Assembly (NCBI RefSeq): GCF_018991925.1
Contig: NW_024722158.1
Span: 9,242,420 to 9,306,419, forward strand
Origin: Homarus americanus
Taxonomy: Eukaryota > Arthropoda > Malacostraca > Decapoda > Nephropidae
DNA length: 64,000 bases
Reading direction: 5' to 3'
This document shows positions 60,064 to 64,000 of this stretch, in pieces. How positions within the stretch are numbered: position 1 is the stretch's first letter; every line of letters starts with the position of its first letter. A program made the position numbers and the translations under genes. Below the pieces are notes generated by a model that searched no databases, was not told the origin of the DNA, and saw only the letters and a list, made by a program, of their open reading frames with translations.

Positions 60064-60775
60064 CCATGGTAGACTGGGCACTACCATAACTTTACCACTG
60101 GGCACTGCATAACTTTACCACTGGGCACTACCATAACTTTACCACTGGGCACTACATAACTTTACCACTGGGCACTACCATAACTTTACATCATGGGCAC
60201 TACGCTTTCCACTGGGCAGTACCATAACTTTACCACTGGGCTGCCATAACTTTACCACTGGGCACTACCATATGCTTTGCCACTATAGGCACTACCACTT
60301 AACTTTACCACTGGGCACTACATAACTTTATCACTGGGCGTCTACCATAACTTTACCACTGGACACTACCATAACTTTACCACTGGGCACTACCATAACT
60401 TTACCACTGGACACTACCATAACTTTACCACTGGGCACTACCATAACTTTATCACTGGGCGTCTACCATAACTTTACCACTGGGCACTACCATAACTTTA
60501 CCACTGGGCACTACCATAACTTTACCACTGGACACTACCATAACTTTACCACTGGACACTACCATAACTTTACCACTGGACACTACCATAACTTTATCAC
60601 TGGGCGTCTACCATAACTTTACCACTGGACACTACCATAACTTTACCACTGGACACTACCATAACTTTATCACTGGGCGTCTACCATAACTTTACCACTG
60701 GACACTACCATAACTTTACCACTGGACACTACCATAACTTTATCACTGGGCGTCTACCATAACTTTACCACAGGC
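60064..60775. repeat. 24-bp minisatellite
   Basis: About 30 units of ACTTTACCACTGGGCACTAC plus CATA. Variants are GGACACTACC and TATCACTGGGCGTCTACC. A three-unit higher-order pattern (GGACAC, GGACAC, GGGCGTC) repeats at 60528-60770. Confidence 0.97.
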
Positions 60776-61082
60776 TTCCTGAATACTTCAATAACTCTCT
60801 GCGGGCTGCTACGGCATCATAATTCTGGCCTCACTTGACCTTTATAACCTAAAAGTCAATAGGTGTTGAATTCTATTTTCCAGGTGATCATTACGTCTTC
60901 AATTCTCTCATTTAGAGTTAGTCACCATATTCATACACACTCATACAGACAGTCATGGGCACAATAATACACTATCTGAAAGGTTCTGATTTATACATTT
61001 TATTCAAGGTATACGCATTTTAGTAATCCTGACCTTTCTATCATGTATGTTGTAATAATTTTACAGATATACTTTTACTACT
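60776..61082. other. unique sequence, nothing recognised
   Basis: AT-rich spacer. ACAGTCATGGGCACAATAAT near 60950 resembles a Tc1-type terminus but has no visible partner. Confidence 0.55.
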
Positions 61083-62007
61083 ATTTTGCTGTCACTCGGA
61101 ATCGAGTATGACGATCATCCAGCTATGATACAATGATACTCGAATTAGTTATTGAGTATGTCACCGTTGGTGAGCTCTGAGGTGACACGAGAGGCCGGCA
61201 CGGGACCGGCAGGGTCGTCCACACATGTTGCACGTTTGGAGGGCAGCATCAAGTGCGGGAGGGGCAGGGGCAGCGTCTTTCCGCCGCTGACGCTTGTCTG
61301 CCTCTTTATGCACTCGGGCTGACTCGAAAGTATTGACACTTTCTCATGTGGTACTCCTCCATGCGTTACGGTGTGGAGTGATCGTCTCCCAGGTGAGAGA
61401 ATTCATTCGGGACTTTCAAGTTTGTCTTACGACTATCCTTATATCTTTTTAGTTACCCGCCAGTGTTACGTTTACGATTCGTTAGGTCACTGTAAAGTAG
61501 CTGCTTTGGCAGTCCAACTTAGTTGTTCATGGATAATGGTGGCCTCGATGCTTCTAGAGTGGGTGTCAGCGAGAATACTGGCATTTGTTCACTTGTTTTC
61601 CCAGCGAACTCGGAGGATGGAACGTAGACTACGTTGGTCAAAGTTTTCAAGTGCCTCACTGCCATATAGCTGGGTGAGGAAGACCACTGCTCAATATACG
61701 TGCAACTTTGTAGATAATTTCAGCTCCCTACAGCTGAAGACACGGGTACGGCGTCTGCCAAAGGCTTGAGATGCACATCTAATCCGAGGTTGAATCTTTT
61801 CATCGATGTCCGCGGTGGTGGACAGGTGGGAGCCGAGATACTGAAAGTGGGTAACATTAGAGAGGGTAGTACCGTTAAGCTGGGTGGATGGTGGGGGTGT
61901 GTCTGAACCAGGGGCAGGTCGAAAGAGAATCTGAGTCTTATGTACATTTACTTCAAGGCCGAAGAGCGCATACGCATCTGCGTTGGTGTTCAGGATCCCC
62001 TGATTGT

Positions 62008-62008
<1 letters not shown>
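61083..62008 (-). mobile_element. LINE-C copy 2 (3' part)
   Basis: Minus strand. The 5' break is at a long (TG)n tract. RT thumb region, C-terminal region with an internal deletion near 61520, a CX2C-X12-HX3H finger (CNMCGRPCRSRAGLSCHLRA then the last His) and a 3' UTR with GATTCCGAGTGACAGCAAAA follow. The 5' break is at almost the same element position as in copy 1. Confidence 0.9.
61691..62008 (-). pseudogene. LINE-C reverse transcriptase fragment
   Basis: Open from the CA tract inward. DNQGILNTNADAYALFGLEV is followed by VHKTQILFRPAPGSDTPPPS, FQYLGSHLSTTADIDEKIQP and CASQAFGRRRTRVFSCREL, ending at LHVY. This is the segment after RT motif C in an endonuclease-reverse-transcriptase LINE type common in animals (KTQxLxxPAPG and YLGSHLS are the recognisable strings). 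The upstream Val-Cys residues come from the microsatellite and are not part of the protein. Confidence 0.88.

Positions 62009-62010
<2 letters not shown>

Positions 62011-62086
<76 letters not shown>
62011..62086. repeat. (CA)n microsatellite
   Basis: A 76-bp CA tract abutting the 5' end of LINE-C copy 2. Confidence 0.98.
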
Positions 62087-62088
<2 letters not shown>

Positions 62089-62097
62089 GTAATACAT

Positions 62098-62215
62098 ATG
62101 TTAATATAAATGTTGGAGACATTATTATGTAGGGAGCGAGATGGTGGGATGGTTGACCACACCGCCTGGTCCAGACAGTCAGTAGGTCAAAACCTGTTTG
62201 ATCCCTTTAATTTTC
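62098..62215. repeat. dispersed fragment of the 2-kb segment
   Basis: TTAATATAAATGTTGGAGAC, ATTAT-TAGGGAGCG and GGTTGACC-type blocks match 32897-33000 of inverted copy E in the same orientation. This part of the segment therefore exists outside the tandem cluster. Confidence 0.85.
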
Positions 62216-62474
62216 ACACAACACTCAAATATATATAAAACAAAGTGATAACCGTGGTGACATTGTGATACGTTCTTACTACCACCATGTTACGTGTACT
62301 ATTCCAGATGATGCTAAAGGTTATATAATACTCCCCAGAGATAAATGTACAGTATATATCAGGTGCCCTTAAGAGAGATCAGGCTCTCAACTGGCTCAGC
62401 CATGTTAATATTGTTATTATTATCGACTCAGTATTTGTGTTTTTCTGGTTCAATAAACTGTTTCAATATTAATA
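62216..62474. other. unique sequence
   Basis: No gene or repeat recognised apart from an ATTATT-rich patch at 62412-62425. Confidence 0.6.
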
Positions 62475-62552
62475 CTTGAAGCCTGTTCCCACCTTCAAGT
62501 AGCTCTGTGGCTGTAGTGGGTCTTGGTGCAAGTGTTACAATCTTTACAGTTT
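62475..62552. repeat. dispersed repeat R1, copy 2
   Basis: Same CTTGAAGCCTGTTCCCACCT and GGCTGTAGTGGGTCTTGGTG blocks as at 56225. Confidence 0.8.
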
Positions 62553-62726
62553 TATCAAGACATCCTGTTCGACTGGGTGGCATTCGTGAAGCCCTCCTTG
62601 ATAACCACTAGAATCAGGAGAGAGAACTTCCTCCTCAAAGCCTGGCAGTGAAAGTACACCAATCATGTTGCTGGCATTATCCATCACAATGTTAAGCACT
62701 TTTGTTGCTGACCCAAAGCAAGCCAA
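62544..62726 (-). pseudogene. hAT transposase core fragment
   Basis: A 60-codon frame reading ACFGSATKVLNIVMDNASNM then IGVLSLPGFEEE. The V-x-DNASNM block followed by a short Phe/Leu stretch and PGF is typical of the RNase-H-like core of hAT/BED-type transposases, where this Asp belongs to the catalytic triad. No BED finger, dimerisation domain or the remaining acidic residues are present in frame. The first codon is TTG in this reading, so it is a fragment, not a start. Confidence 0.7.
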
Positions 62727-63091
62727 TGTTTCCTCATGTGGCGCCCTTGAAAATTTCTGCAGGCAAGAACTGCAGACTCTAAAATCCAGTTTTGGAGAGA
62801 ACCAAATTTCCTTACATCATGAAAATTCGCTTGAAAGTGCAACGTTACCAACTCCGATATTGCACTCCTTACAAATTTGGCTGAGATTCATTTCCGAGTC
62901 GAGCTTTTCACTACCAAATGATCGAAGCACTTGGAAAATACTTGAAAGTACTTATATTTCCAAATGCATTTCATCAGGTACAAGTACAATGATAAGACTA
63001 TTGTGAAATTTTTAAGTACAAATACAAGTACCAAAAAGATGGTACTTAGTACTAGCAAGTACAAGTATGTAAATACATGAACCCAAGTCTG
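62544..63091 (-). mobile_element. hAT DNA transposon remnant
   Basis: On the minus strand the element begins at 63091 with CAGACTTGGGTTCATGTA, a CAG-type terminus. Multiple subterminal GTACTT/AAGTAC motifs follow (62930-63075), then a transposase piece. The other terminus is not recognised. The distance from the terminus to the catalytic-core piece is too short for an intact element, so it is internally deleted. Confidence 0.75.
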
Positions 63092-63380
63092 TCACCTACA
63101 CGACTACGATTATACGCTGTAAGAATAACTATCATCAGTATTGATCAACAAGAGTGAAACTCTATTGCGTGTGTTACTGTAAGCGAGTCTCCGTCACTCT
63201 GGCGGAGCAAATCGCCCAAAGTGCAGAATTTGACGAGTGAACATACGACCATGAGAGTCTCTCCAAGAGTGAATGTTTGGTGCACTTTGTCACGCCAACA
63301 CAGTTACTGGGCCTTTGTTCTTCAGGCAGGACAAACTGAGGCGCAGCGCTGTCCTCGACCGAACATTACCAGACTGGTCG
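63092..63380. other. unique sequence leading into the 21-bp minisatellite
   Basis: No motif recognised. The plus-strand frame that continues into the minisatellite starts here (ATG at 63221) with about 50 non-repetitive residues. Confidence 0.5.
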
Positions 63381-63989
63381 ACGAGACCTGCAGTGTGGCT
63401 GAGGAGACCAGCAGTGTGACCGAGGAGACCAGCAGTGTGACCGAGGAGACCAGCAGTGGGACCAAGGAGACCTGCACCTTGGCCGAGGAGACCTGTAGTG
63501 TGACCGATAAGATTTGCAGCGTGGCCGAGGAAACCAGCAGTGTGACCAAGCGAGACCTGCAGTGTGGCTGAGGAGACCAGCAGTGTGACCGAGGAGACCA
63601 GCAGTGTGACCGAGGAGACCAGCAGTGGGACCAAGGAGACCTGCACCTTGGCCGAGGAGACCTGTAGTGTGACCGATAAGATTTGCAGCGTGGCCGAGGA
63701 AACCAGCAGTGTGACCAAGAAGACCTGCAGCTTGGCCGAGGAGACCTGCAGTGTGACCGAGACCTGCAGTGTGGCCAAGGAGACCAGCAGTGTGACCGAG
63801 GAGACCAGCAGTGTGACCGAGGAGACCAGCAGTGTGACCGAGGAGACCTGCAGTGTGGCCGAGGAGACCAGCAGTGTGGCCGAGGAGACCTGCAGTGTGG
63901 CCGAGGAGACCAGTAGTGTGGCCGAGGAGACCTGCAGTGTGGCCGCCTGGGTCTCCTGGCTCGTCACCTTTAAACCTTTACTTTGGTAA
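63221..63989 (+). other. open frame over 21-bp minisatellite (uncertain coding status)
   Basis: Frame 63221-63571 passes from a unique 50-residue N-terminal part into heptads of the type TSSVTEE / TCSVAEE. One extra C at 63551 shifts it. The downstream frame 63564-63989 continues the same heptads to a stop (AAWVSWLVTFKPLLW end). Removing the single base would give a frame of about 256 codons, which is what an assembly or polymorphic error would produce. The heptads are Thr/Ser/Glu/Val-rich with frequent Cys, without signal peptide or domain. The minus strand is also open for 225 codons, which argues for a minisatellite artefact. Confidence 0.3.
63383..63940. repeat. 21-bp minisatellite with 168/169-bp higher-order unit
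   Basis: About 26 units of GAGGAGACCAGCAGTGTGAC plus C, with TGCAGTGTGGCC and TGCACCTTGGCC variants. Units 1-8 (63383-63551) are duplicated as units 9-16 (63552-63719), identical except for one extra base and a few changes. Confidence 0.96.
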
Positions 63990-64000
63990 TACTTAAAGAC

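Overview
The window is eukaryotic and reads as gene-poor, repeat-dominated arthropod DNA, most likely from a decapod crustacean. This is an inference from three things. (AACCT)n/(TTAGG)n tracts, the arthropod telomere motif, are scattered in both orientations. CA, GA, AAT and TAG microsatellites and minisatellites are unusually dense. There are decayed non-LTR retrotransposons, tRNA-derived SINEs and small DNA transposons of kinds common in crab, lobster and shrimp genomes. I found no convincing intact host protein gene, rRNA, functional tRNA, CRISPR or prokaryotic feature. Long open frames over 1-7.8 kb, 11 kb, 47.6-49.5 kb and 63.2-64 kb are produced by tandem repeats.

Layout. 1-1140: 30-bp minisatellite. 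1140-7788: a GTAACACACACAACAG-type array (16-bp unit) ending at a 100-N gap (7789-7888). 7889-10860: mostly unique, with one CR1-like fragment. 10917-11668: a second 30-bp array. 12950-13905: GC-rich minisatellite. 14020-17570: a small Tc1-like foldback, a duplicated 280-bp module with TAG tails, a 135-bp CA tract and telomere-like tracts. 17840-22575: several non-LTR retrotransposon fragments, including a reverse transcriptase (RT) with an intact YxDD box. 23922-33980: a roughly 2.0-2.15-kb segment repeated four times in direct orientation (A-D) and once inverted (E), with a CR1-like insertion in copy D. 33981-36430: a minisatellite-rich interval bounded by inverted pogo-like arms. 36590-36827: an inverted-arm element around a (TAGGG)n core. 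37-40 kb: SINEs. 40330-42530: a degenerate ~50-bp array with CRE-like motifs, interrupted by an 804-bp inverted-repeat element and a CR1-like copy. 42970-43385: a higher-order pentamer array. 46170-47071: a SINE followed by a Harbinger-like element with TTA duplications. 47703-49620: 32-bp minisatellite. 49660-50405: a LINE remnant carrying a perfect 211-bp mariner-type foldback. 51290-52526: telomere-like tracts and a 26-bp minisatellite. 54345-56118: LINE remnants around a second 100-N gap (55308-55407). 56405-57200: a LINE C-terminus and TTAGG-like tracts. 58885-60775: CR1-like fragment, a second inverted-arm element, and a 24-bp minisatellite. 61083-62215: LINE remnant, CA tract and a dispersed piece of the 2-kb segment. 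62540-63091: hAT remnant. 63221-63989: 21-bp minisatellite with open frames on both strands.

The most interesting structure is a dispersed family with inverted arms (GATCACCTGAAGATTAGA-type outer end). The arms enclose or abut telomere-like or TAGGG arrays at three complete loci, and single arms sit beside telomere-like arrays in all four direct copies of the 2-kb segment and at two or three other sites. Second is a LINE family (LINE-B) whose fragments are repeatedly bounded on both sides by (AC)n in one fixed orientation, which suggests insertion into AC microsatellites. The genes here do not form a pathway. The window is best read as nested mobile elements and expanding tandem arrays.
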